A stretch of DNA of 64,000 nt, from positions 1-64,000 of the forward strand of contig RQYD01000002.1 of assembly GCA_003858485.1 (NCBI GenBank). The letters run 5' to 3'. The notes below the pieces were generated by a model, which was not told the DNA's origin, made no database searches, and worked only from the letters and a program-made list of their open reading frames with translations. This document shows, piece by piece, positions 44,301 to 52,360 of the stretch (the first letter of the stretch is position 1; each line of letters starts with the position of its first letter). Both the position numbers and the translations under genes were made by a program. This DNA is from Clostridiales bacterium COT073_COT-073 (lineage in GTDB: Bacteria; Bacillota; Clostridia; Lachnospirales; Vallitaleaceae).

Positions 44301-44321
44301 GAAAAAAGAGCATAAAGCTCC
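44301..44321 (-). promoter_or_regulatory. Possible attenuator hairpin in the rpoB leader
   Basis: On the minus strand GGAGC and GCTC pair across TTTAT, followed by six Ts, within the leader between the promoter and rpoB. The stem is only 4-5 bp, so this is tentative. Confidence 0.3.
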
Positions 44322-44339
44322 ACACTGTCGTATTTTTCT

Positions 44340-44368
44340 ATGATATCACTTGCATTTTTATTTGTCAA
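44340..44368 (-). promoter_or_regulatory. rpoBC promoter
   Basis: On the minus strand: TTGACA (44368-44363), a 17-bp spacer, TATCAT (44345-44340). The leader is about 100 bases long. Confidence 0.75.
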
Positions 44369-44410
44369 GCATTTTTTTAATTATCTCTAAAAGTGGTAAA
44401 AGCCTTATGT

Positions 44411-46501
44411 TTATTCTATTTTCTCCTCATTGGTTTCCATTTTCATTTCACCTGCAAATTTAGCAAATAAAATCGGATCATATTTTTTGCCGGCTTGTTT
44501 TTGCATTTCTTCCAGAATTTGCTGTTTGCTCAATTGTCCAAAAATTTCCGGATGTTTTTGCATATAATAAGCGTCAAACAAAATTCGAAATCCTCTGACT
44601 GCCAGTGGAATCTCCTCACCGGCAGTTCCTAAAACAAAACCGCTACCATCCCAACTCTCATTTAAACTGATTAAATGCTCGGCAATGGTCATTGACTCGA
44701 TTTCTCCAATATTCCGCAGTACCGAATAGCTGTTTTCAATCAATTTTTGGGAGAAACGTAAGTTTTTCACATTTTCACCCAACATTGGCCAATCATCCTG
44801 ATGAGTGATCAATTTTCCAATATTGACATACTCTATCAACTTCTCCACTTCCTTTTTGCAAGCCGGACTCATATCCGCACAAACATCCTCTTTGGAAAAA
44901 AAGGCCTTTAAATCCTGACATTGCTTTTTATCGGCCGGACTGACTTCATATAATTTCTCCATAATATTTCCCAGGAAGATACGGGCATTTTTTTGACGAT
45001 TATCTAATTTATCAATATACATTCTTTCATCCGCTTGATGTAAAATTCCATCTGTTTCCGACTCCATTTTTTCTTTAATCGCATAGCCCATGGCCAGTGA
45101 TGGCGACACGGTTTCTACTCTTTCCCGGCTCAAATTTTCCCGGATCCTCTCGATCACCGTTTTCATTGTTTTCTCATTTGCTTTTGGAAATATAATAATA
45201 AATTCATCTCCTCCAACCCGGGCAATCAGGTCATGATTACGGCAACTCTTATTCAAGACCTGCGATATTTTAACAATTAATTCATCTCCTTTAGAATGCC
45301 CGAACAAATCATTTGTCAGTTTTAAACCATTAATATCAGCCATAATAAAGGCCACCGGATAGTTATTTTCCTGACTGCAAATTTTCTTCAACATTTCACT
45401 AAAATATTGGCGGTTGGCAACTTGAGTCAAAGCATCATACTGTGCCTTATACATCATCTCTTCTTCCTGCTTTTTTCGCTCCCTGATGTCTCTGGCTGAC
45501 ATATAAACATATTTTTTATCCGTCATTTCAATTTCAATAAATACACCTTCCAGCAATAATTCAACACCATTTTTAGTAAGCAAGGCGATTTCCGTTTGCA
45601 ATGCCTGTCCTTTTTCCAGCTTCCGAAAAGTGTTTTCAATATATTGCTGCGAATTTTGCTCATCTTTTTGCATTTCAGGCATAAATAAATACAGCGATTT
45701 CCCTAATACATCTTCTTTTTTTCCATACCCAAGCAACTGCATGGCAGCCAAATTAAGGTCTGAAATTTCATCCTTTTCCATTAGAAAAACCGCTTCACTG
45801 GAATGATAAAACATGGTCCGAAAATGCAGCTCATTTCTATGCAATTCTTCATTTGCGTGCTGCAGCTGTTGATTTTTTTGAAATAAAATTTTATCACGTT
45901 TGGAAAGTTCGGCCAGAAGCTCTTCGCGATTACGAATATACTTCATAATTCGGAAGGCTTCAACCGTAAAGACAGGATAGGCAAAGAAAACAGTTAGGGC
46001 CGGTACGATCGACTGGCGCCACTGGCTGCCACCGATGATTAACACCGTCAGCCCACTGGTAATATTGGTCAAAGCAGCCATTAAAAATAAATGTTTAGAA
46101 TTAAATTGGATCTTCTTCCTATTAAAAATATATAAAAAGGTTAACTCAATCAAATAAATGACAGTAATATTAATCAGGGCAATCCCAGTTCCCAAAGTTC
46201 CTCTTGCCCAGCGCATAACAAAAGTAGCGGCAGCTGTAATTGTGGCTGTGAGTGGCCCATAAATGGCTGCTGATAAATTAAGCAGCACTTCTCTGGCATC
46301 ATAACTGATTCCATTTCGGCTGATAAATGGATTTTTAATATCAATAAAAATAAATATACTAAAAATAATGCCCTGCGCCACCTGATGATAGCGCAAGCTT
46401 TTTTTATGTTCAACATCCAATTTTTCGCTGATAAATGCCGATATAAACACAAAAGCCAATAAAACACTTGCTTTTGATACCAATGCCATTATTTGTTCCA
46501 T
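44411..46501 (-). CDS. Membrane GGDEF diguanylate cyclase with PAS and degenerate HD-GYP domains
   Basis: A 696-residue membrane sensor. The N-terminal 190 residues have about six hydrophobic segments with the 5TMR-LYT signature (GISYDAREVLLNLSAAIYGP). A PAS domain follows (about 220-345), then a GGDEF domain with an intact active site, RVGGDEFIII (about residue 430), expected to make cyclic di-GMP. The C-terminal 170 residues resemble HD-GYP (WDGSGFVLGTAGEEIP, KYDPILFAKF). However, the HHE triad reads LNE and the usual DVYDAL is altered, so phosphodiesterase activity is doubtful. I start at the ATG at 46501 with AGGAG seven bases upstream; a GTG at 46516 is less likely. Confidence 0.85.
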   Translation of the reverse strand: MEQIMALVSKASVLLAFVFISAFISEKLDVEHKKSLRYHQVAQGIIFSIFIFIDIKNPFISRNGISYDAREVLLNLSAAIYGPLTATITAAATFVMRWARGTLGTGIALINITVIYLIELTFLYIFNRKKIQFNSKHLFLMAALTNITSGLTVLIIGGSQWRQSIVPALTVFFAYPVFTVEAFRIMKYIRNREELLAELSKRDKILFQKNQQLQHANEELHRNELHFRTMFYHSSEAVFLMEKDEISDLNLAAMQLLGYGKKEDVLGKSLYLFMPEMQKDEQNSQQYIENTFRKLEKGQALQTEIALLTKNGVELLLEGVFIEIEMTDKKYVYMSARDIRERKKQEEEMMYKAQYDALTQVANRQYFSEMLKKICSQENNYPVAFIMADINGLKLTNDLFGHSKGDELIVKISQVLNKSCRNHDLIARVGGDEFIIIFPKANEKTMKTVIERIRENLSRERVETVSPSLAMGYAIKEKMESETDGILHQADERMYIDKLDNRQKNARIFLGNIMEKLYEVSPADKKQCQDLKAFFSKEDVCADMSPACKKEVEKLIEYVNIGKLITHQDDWPMLGENVKNLRFSQKLIENSYSVLRNIGEIESMTIAEHLISLNESWDGSGFVLGTAGEEIPLAVRGFRILFDAYYMQKHPEIFGQLSKQQILEEMQKQAGKKYDPILFAKFAGEMKMETNEEKIE

Positions 46502-46599
46502 ACATCTTCTCCTCACCTCAAGTTGATTGCTATCAACAACATCTGAATCTGATGATTAGATTTCTATTTTTCTCGGTTTCAAATCGACTGCCAATCCCT

Positions 46600-47691
46600 T
46601 TACGGTTGCAGCCATATTCTGTTTAATAAGATTGTATGTGCGATTTCTTTTCCGTCAATTTTATTAAAATAGGCCGGAGTATTAACCAGTCCGTTTTTCA
46701 GCCACATCGCCGATGATGCTCCACCATCTAAATAGGCGGCATTCGTCAGTTCAAACTGACTCATTACTTCAGCCAACCATTGACCGCTCAGTCCTTCAGC
46801 TATTTGCTTTTGTCGGCCGTCAGCCACCAAAAAAAACAAATTTCCCTGCTGATCAAGTCCAACTGCTGTTCGTGGCTGAAGCGAAGTTGTATAGCCAATA
46901 AAAGTTTCATATGAACGGGCATTGATTTGCCCGGCTTGAATCAGCCAACCACCGGTTTGATAAACATTTTTCGGATTAATTTTTACCCCTGCTTGATTAG
47001 TCACCTGAAAATCCAGCCAAATTTCCTGACCAATCTCATAAATCGGAATTTCCATTGGCAGTTGCTGCCAATCCAAAACCTCCGGATTTGTATCCTCCGG
47101 CAATAAATAAGTAAATAACAGGTCCTTGCCAATTTCGACCGGTTCCTCAACCAAATAGCGAGCTGTCACCACATTATTCTCAATCCGGTAGGATACCTGC
47201 GGTCGAAACACCCGGTTGGTATTGCCATATTCCCTCGTAAAAACATTGGTCTGTCCGGGAAAAGCTCCAATATTATAGGCAAATATTTCAGCACTACGCT
47301 CCCCGGTTCGCCAAAAGGCCTTGACCTGAACCTCCTGAATGGATGGTTTGTCCTCAATCACCAATGCTGGCGTCCCGATATCGGTAAGTCGAATCCAATG
47401 ACCATTCTCACATAACAATCCAGCCGGACTGCCCAAATCATCAAAAAACATTCCATTTACAGCAGCTGCCGCCTGAGTGCGCCGTCCCATTTGTCCAATG
47501 GTTTCAAAGCCAAAGACTGAATCTTGTGCCAGGGCACTTTTAATTTCCGCTCCGCTCTGAATTCGGGCCTCGAGCAAATATACTTTTTGTCGGTAATTAT
47601 GGATAATGATATCTTCCTGCTGATATCCCAAACTGGTTACGCTTTGCAGCAGCAATGCCAGCATTTGAAAGATAGCAATAAGTTCTTTCAT
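46600..47691 (-). CDS. Secreted phosphodiester glycosidase-family (NAGPA-domain) protein
   Basis: A 363-residue exported protein. A signal peptide (about residues 1-21) is followed by the NAGPA fold, with AAAVNGMFFDD near residue 75, RTAVGLDQQGNLFFLVADGR near 270 and AYLDGGASSAMW near 320, the usual conserved glycine/aspartate signature. Family members hydrolyse N-acetylglucosamine-1-phosphodiester bonds or act on wall polymers. The substrate here is unknown. AGGAG lies five bases before the ATG and a good promoter lies at 47718-47746. It appears monocistronic. Confidence 0.82.
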   Translation of the reverse strand: MKELIAIFQMLALLLQSVTSLGYQQEDIIIHNYRQKVYLLEARIQSGAEIKSALAQDSVFGFETIGQMGRRTQAAAAVNGMFFDDLGSPAGLLCENGHWIRLTDIGTPALVIEDKPSIQEVQVKAFWRTGERSAEIFAYNIGAFPGQTNVFTREYGNTNRVFRPQVSYRIENNVVTARYLVEEPVEIGKDLLFTYLLPEDTNPEVLDWQQLPMEIPIYEIGQEIWLDFQVTNQAGVKINPKNVYQTGGWLIQAGQINARSYETFIGYTTSLQPRTAVGLDQQGNLFFLVADGRQKQIAEGLSGQWLAEVMSQFELTNAAYLDGGASSAMWLKNGLVNTPAYFNKIDGKEIAHTILLNRIWLQP

Positions 47692-47717
47692 ATTTTCTCC
47701 TAATTATTATTACTTTT

Positions 47718-47746
47718 AGTATCATCTTTTTTTTTCTAAATGTCAA
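47718..47746 (-). promoter_or_regulatory. Promoter of the NAGPA-domain gene
   Basis: On the minus strand: TTGACA (47746-47741), a 17-bp spacer, GATACT (47723-47718). Confidence 0.65.
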
Positions 47747-47866
47747 GGCATTTACATTACATTTTGATTACAAAACAACAACAAACTAGCGTAAAGTAGG
47801 GATTTACACTTTTATTTCTACCTAATATGGCCAAACTCAGTTACCTGTCAAAATAATACTGTATAT

Positions 47867-48430
47867 CTAAAGTCGAAAAATGATGCCTACAGTTCCAGCT
47901 ATCAAAATCAACAAAATTGGATGCACTTTCCATTTTCTTAAAACCAAAAACAGTCCTGCTGCCAGCCCCAGGCCAGCCCAGAAAAAAGGCGGATCTGTCA
48001 CTTCCGCTCCCGGCAAAAGCGCCTGTGGATGGTAAGTAATCTGTAAAACCCTCAGCCAGGCTGCTGTAATCAAGGCTAATGATGCCGGTTTTAGCCCATA
48101 AAAAATGGCATTTATGATCGGATTATCTTTAAATTTTGCCAATGCTTTGGCAATCAGGACAATGATCATCAGCGATGGCATAACCAGGCCAATCGGGGCT
48201 ATCACTGCACCGGCAATGCCACCAGTCAAATATCCGGTATATGCTGCCATATTAATCCCCAGCGGTCCTGGAGTTGACTGAGAAATTGCAATCATATTAG
48301 CAATATCGTCCGGCGAAAACCAACCAGTTCGAAGTGACATATCATATAAAAATGGTAATGTTGCCAAACCACCGCCAATTGCAAACAGCCCGGTTTTAAA
48401 AAATTCAAAAAAAAGCTGTAAATAAATCAT
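47867..48430 (-). CDS. Chromate transporter half-protein (second CHR subunit)
   Basis: A 187-residue membrane protein with one CHR domain. The N-terminus is FEFFKTGLFAIGGGLATLPFL, followed by SQSTPGPLGINMAAYTGYL and about six hydrophobic segments. Short CHR proteins come in pairs that together equal one long ChrA; the other half is encoded just upstream. They export chromate or transport related oxyanions, and the true substrate in anaerobes is uncertain. The ATG at 48430 overlaps the stop of the first half (ATGA) and has AGGAGG six bases upstream. Confidence 0.87.
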   Translation of the reverse strand: MIYLQLFFEFFKTGLFAIGGGLATLPFLYDMSLRTGWFSPDDIANMIAISQSTPGPLGINMAAYTGYLTGGIAGAVIAPIGLVMPSLMIIVLIAKALAKFKDNPIINAIFYGLKPASLALITAAWLRVLQITYHPQALLPGAEVTDPPFFWAGLGLAAGLFLVLRKWKVHPILLILIAGTVGIIFRL

Positions 48431-48975
48431 ATGCCACCTCCTTTCCGCCGGTACAGAAAAAAGCCCAATCCCCCGGCCAGTATTACCAATGGAGCCGGAG
48501 ACAACCTTGGAAAAATGATGGTCAGCCATAAAATCAATAAAAAAATCAGTTTGCTCGTGCCGTCAGTCAGCGAATTTTTTTTGAGTTTTAATAATGCTTC
48601 CAAAATCAGAACTGTCACTGCTACTTTAATACCGGTCATTGCCTGTTTGACTGCCGGAATATCCGAAAAACCAATAATTAAATTGCCAATGATCATAATG
48701 ATCACTACTCCCGGTATAATCAAACCCAAAGTGGCAACGATCGCTCCCAGCATGCCAAATTGACGGTAACCAATAAAAGTAGCTGTATTAACTGCAATGA
48801 TACCCGGTGTTGTCTGTCCGATGGCATAATAATTTGTCAAATCTTCTTCCTTTGCCCAACCATGCTTTTCCACGATTTCTCGCTGTAAAATCGGCAGCAT
48901 GGCGTAACCGCCACCAAAAGTAAAGGCTCCGATTTTCAAAAAGGTAAAAAAAAGTTGTGCCAAATCTCTTATCAT
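48427..48975 (-). CDS. Chromate transporter half-protein (first CHR subunit)
   Basis: A 182-residue CHR-domain membrane protein, partner of the next gene. Signature text is FLKIGAFTFGGGYAMLPIL and IGQTTPGIIAVNTATFIGY. I place the start at the ATG at 48975, where family homology begins. An in-frame ATG at 49011 falls inside the arm of a hairpin (49005-49036), and neither has a strong ribosome site. The two halves probably form a heterodimer with opposite topology, as described for paired short CHR proteins. Confidence 0.85.
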   Translation of the reverse strand: MIRDLAQLFFTFLKIGAFTFGGGYAMLPILQREIVEKHGWAKEEDLTNYYAIGQTTPGIIAVNTATFIGYRQFGMLGAIVATLGLIIPGVVIIMIIGNLIIGFSDIPAVKQAMTGIKVAVTVLILEALLKLKKNSLTDGTSKLIFLLILWLTIIFPRLSPAPLVILAGGLGFFLYRRKGGGI

Positions 48976-49004
48976 TCCATTCCACTCTTTCTTATCCAAG
49001 AAGA

Positions 49005-49036
49005 ATGCCATTCCCGTCAAATTACGAAAATGGCAT
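49005..49036 (-). terminator. Terminator after ptsH
   Basis: ATGCCATT (49005-49012) pairs with AATGGCAT (49029-49036). On the minus strand it is followed by TCTTCTT. It separates ptsH from the chromate transporter genes. Confidence 0.6.
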
Positions 49037-49095
49037 CTTGTTTCAGTATTTGGTCAAGACTTCTATAGCTTCAGCTATGGTTAATTTTCAAGAAT

Positions 49096-49356
49096 TTATT
49101 CACTCAGATTTTCCATAAAATCCACTAATTTTCCTAAACATTCTTCCTCATTTTCACCCTCAGTGATGATGGTAATCTCACTGCCCATAACAATGGCCAG
49201 TGACAGCACGCCCAAAATTGACTTGGCATTGATCTTTTTGCCTTCTTTTTCAATTGATACTTCACATGGACAGGTGTTGGCTAATTTTGAAAAAAGAGCC
49301 GCCGGACGTGCATGTAAGCCTGTTTTATTTTTGACTGTAATTGTCTTTGATACCAT
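49096..49356 (-). CDS. ptsH: HPr, phosphocarrier protein of the PTS
   Basis: An 86-residue phosphocarrier. His15 in KTGLHARPAA takes phosphate from enzyme I. Ser46 in NAKSILGVLSLA is the regulatory site of HPr kinase, so catabolite control through CcpA is likely in this organism. The ATG at 49356 has AAGGAG six bases upstream; in-frame codons further upstream are not needed. It lies 174 bp downstream of ptsI, the reverse of the usual ptsH-ptsI order, and a hairpin terminator follows. Cytosolic. Confidence 0.95.
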   Translation of the reverse strand: MVSKTITVKNKTGLHARPAALFSKLANTCPCEVSIEKEGKKINAKSILGVLSLAIVMGSEITIITEGENEEECLGKLVDFMENLSE

Positions 49357-49530
49357 AGTATTCTCCTTTATTATCATCTGAATGGATATCGTTACCTTAT
49401 GTCTTTTCCTCAATTTCCCCGCTTTTGGTAACTTTGTTTTTTGACCTGCCCGCTAAGCAATTCCAGCCAAAAACAGCACGAAAATCAAGTATTATCTATT
49501 GCGAAATCCTGCCAACAGGATTAATCACCA

Positions 49531-51240
49531 TTATTTAGCTAAAAATTCTTCCACCAGTGCAATTACTTCCTGCTCAGTACCGCAAAGCAATGCCTTTTCA
49601 ACTAGTGCCTGACATTCCTCTTTGGTCACACCTGCCATAAAATGACGAATTTTTAAAATCGAAGATGCACTCATACTGAATTCATCCAGACCAAGCCCTA
49701 AAAGAAGAGGAGCCGCCATTAATTCTCCTGCCATTTCACCACACATACCGGTCCATTTCCCCTCTGCATGGGAAGCTTCAATTACTCCTTTAATTAAGTG
49801 CAGCAGTGCCGGATGATAGGGTTGATATAAATAGGAAACTTTTTCATTCATCCGGTCGGCCGCAAAGCTATATTGGATCAAATCATTGGTGCCAATCGAG
49901 AAAAAGTCTACTTCTTTGGCAAACGCCTTGGCCAGTACCGCTGCTGCCGGGATTTCAATCATAATTCCAAGCTCAAATTTACCAATTTCCTGGCCCTCAG
50001 CTTCCAGCTCAGTCTTTACTTCCATTAATACTGCTTTGGCTTTTCTGAATTCATCCAAAGTAGCAATCATTGGGAACATGATCTTTAAATTACCATAAAC
50101 CGATGCCCGGAGCAATGCTCTAAGCTGAGTTTTAAAAATATCAGGCTCATTCAGACACAGTCGCACTGCCCGGTTTCCCAGGAAAGGATTCATTTCTTTG
50201 GGCAGTTCATAATAACTCAATTCTTTATCTCCGCCAATATCCAAAGTTCTGACCACCACTCCTTTTTCACCCATTTTTTCAAGGACTGCCCGATATGCTG
50301 CCAGCTGCTCCTCTTCAGTTGGGAAATGAGTGTTGCCCATATATAAGAATTCCGTCCGATACAAACCAACTGCTTCCGCTCCGTTATTAACCGCACCATC
50401 TGCATCTTCCGGCGAACCAATATTAGCCGCCAGCTCCACATGTTGGTTATCAGCGGTCATAGTCGCCTTATCTTTATAAGCCTTGAGCATTTCTTTCTGA
50501 GCCAGGTATTCCTTTTGCTTGGTCTGATAAGCAGACACTGTTGCCTCATCAGCACCAGTCAGCACCTCGCCCTTGACTCCATCCAAAATCAACAATTCTC
50601 CATCTTCGATCTGGTCAAACGCATTCTTAGCACCAACCACCGCTGGAATTTCCAAAGTTCTGGCCATAATCGCACTATGGCTGGTCCGACCGCCAACATC
50701 AGTGACAAACCCCTTAACAAAGCGCTTATCCAACAAAGCGGTATCACTTGGTGTCAAATCATTGGCCACCACAATGACTTCTTCTTTAATCTGAGTCGGG
50801 TCTTGTATGGCAATCCCCTGAATATTATATAATACCCGCTTTGACACATCTTTCATATCAGCTGCTCTTTCCCTGAAGTAATCATCCTCCATTGCTTCAA
50901 ACATAGCTACAAAAGTATTGGATACCTCAGCAAAAGCAAAATCGGCATTGACACCTTCACTCCGGATTTTATCAATTGCGCCACCTGTCAATTCCGGGTC
51001 AGTTAAAATTAAAATATGCGCTTCAAAAATGGCTGCATGCTCTTCGTCCAAATTAATTCTGGTCTTTTCCATGATTTCTGTCAGCTGAAGTTTGCTGGCT
51101 TCTACCGCATTTTCAAATTTAACAATTTCCGCTTCAACATCCGCAATCATTTGTCTACTGACTGTTACTTCCGCATGTGCAAACTTATATGCCTTGGCGA
51201 TAGAATATCCGTCACTGGCTCCAATTCCTTTAATTATCAT
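49531..51240 (-). CDS. ptsI: PTS enzyme I (phosphoenolpyruvate-protein phosphotransferase)
   Basis: A 569-residue cytosolic enzyme that moves phosphate from phosphoenolpyruvate to HPr. The phosphohistidine is in GGRTSHSAIMAR (about residue 187). The PEP-binding C-terminal barrel has YRTEFLYMG, FSIGTNDLIQYSFAADRMN and GMCGEMAG with the catalytic Cys. Length is typical. GGAGG lies eight bases before the ATG, and an extended -10 element (TGGTATACT on the minus strand near 51346-51354) lies about 105 bases upstream. It precedes ptsH. Confidence 0.95.
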   Translation of the reverse strand: MIIKGIGASDGYSIAKAYKFAHAEVTVSRQMIADVEAEIVKFENAVEASKLQLTEIMEKTRINLDEEHAAIFEAHILILTDPELTGGAIDKIRSEGVNADFAFAEVSNTFVAMFEAMEDDYFRERAADMKDVSKRVLYNIQGIAIQDPTQIKEEVIVVANDLTPSDTALLDKRFVKGFVTDVGGRTSHSAIMARTLEIPAVVGAKNAFDQIEDGELLILDGVKGEVLTGADEATVSAYQTKQKEYLAQKEMLKAYKDKATMTADNQHVELAANIGSPEDADGAVNNGAEAVGLYRTEFLYMGNTHFPTEEEQLAAYRAVLEKMGEKGVVVRTLDIGGDKELSYYELPKEMNPFLGNRAVRLCLNEPDIFKTQLRALLRASVYGNLKIMFPMIATLDEFRKAKAVLMEVKTELEAEGQEIGKFELGIMIEIPAAAVLAKAFAKEVDFFSIGTNDLIQYSFAADRMNEKVSYLYQPYHPALLHLIKGVIEASHAEGKWTGMCGEMAGELMAAPLLLGLGLDEFSMSASSILKIRHFMAGVTKEECQALVEKALLCGTEQEVIALVEEFLAK

Positions 51241-51416
51241 TTCCGGCCCCTCCTTATAAAAATATATGAACGCTTATAACTGCCCCCAACATGCCTTTCT
51301 GATTATTTTTCAAGAAACAAGCAAAAAAGCACTTAATATATTTTTAGTATACCATATTCCCACCAGAATCGAAAGAAAAAAATAAATTATCCTCCTGTTT
51401 TTTCCTTGATTCTATT

Positions 51417-52250
51417 TTAACTTGTTTTCATTTCTTTCTTGGCCGGCAGCAAATAAGCCAGAACTGCGGCTGCAACTCCACTTTCATGATTGGACTCTGC
51501 CATTACATAATCAGCCACCGCTTTAACCTCAAACACCGCATTACTGCAAACTACAGATGTTCCTGCATATTCCAGCATTTCCTTATCATTTAAATGATCA
51601 CCAAAAGCCGTCACCTGCCGGCGCTCTACCTGTAAATATTCAGCCAGCCATTGAACCGCACTGCCTTTATTTACTCCTTTGGCCATGATATCCAGTGCCC
51701 GAAAAGAGGACTGTGTAATTTCTACTTCCGGCACCTGCATACAAATTTCCTGGCGCAACAGCTCCAGCTTAGCCTGATCATCTTCATGCACAAACATTTT
51801 TTCACAGGGATACTGACTCATATTCCGATCTTTTAAAATAATATTCTTAAAATCAAATACAATCTCATCCGTTAATGCTTTATCCAGTTTATCCGTTGGC
51901 AGGTTACTCATGCCGCCATGGGAATACAAGTCACATTCCGCTTCTTTATCATCGCAAATTTTAATAATGGTTTGTACCGCCGCCGGCGAAATCGGACAAT
52001 GATGAATCACCTTGTCAGCCTTAACATCACGAATAATCCCGCCATTAGAAGATATCACATAGCGTATAAACGGCATTCCCAAGTAATATACCCGCATTAG
52101 AATTTCCGGTCGCCCGGAAGCAAGAACCACTTCATAACCGTTTTCATTCAGCGCTGTCAGAGCTTCAAAATTTTTAGCTGAAATTGCTCGATGATTGTTC
52201 AGCAGTGTACCATCCAGGTCAAACACTGCTAATTTTTTCTTTGTACTCAT
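51417..52250 (-). CDS. Cof-type HAD-IIB phosphatase
   Basis: A 277-residue phosphatase of HAD subfamily IIB. Motif I is VFDLDGTLLNN (Asp near residues 10-12), motif II is VLASGRPE, and motif IV is VTAFGDHLNDKEML, with GVNKGSAVQWL before it. Such proteins dephosphorylate sugar phosphates or cofactors such as FMN and pyridoxal phosphate; the exact substrate is unpredictable. AAAGG lies six bases before the ATG. It follows sbcC at a distance and is probably independent of ptsI, which is on the same strand downstream. Confidence 0.87.
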   Translation of the reverse strand: MSTKKKLAVFDLDGTLLNNHRAISAKNFEALTALNENGYEVVLASGRPEILMRVYYLGMPFIRYVISSNGGIIRDVKADKVIHHCPISPAAVQTIIKICDDKEAECDLYSHGGMSNLPTDKLDKALTDEIVFDFKNIILKDRNMSQYPCEKMFVHEDDQAKLELLRQEICMQVPEVEITQSSFRALDIMAKGVNKGSAVQWLAEYLQVERRQVTAFGDHLNDKEMLEYAGTSVVCSNAVFEVKAVADYVMAESNHESGVAAAVLAYLLPAKKEMKTS

Positions 52251-52298
52251 AATTATCCTTTCTGCCTTTCTTATTTTCTTTATTTTCCCACTAACCAG

Positions 52299-52323
52299 CT
52301 AATTTTTCCATAGTCTTTTTGAC
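52299..52323 (-). repeat. Decayed element end
   Basis: CTAATTTTTCCATAGTC then TTTTTGAC resembles the right terminal repeat of the hairpin element (about 19 of 25 bases). No other part is recognisable, so this is a weak call. Confidence 0.35.
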
Positions 52324-52360
52324 CTTTGTTTTTGGAATTTTGACATACTCATTTAACCGA

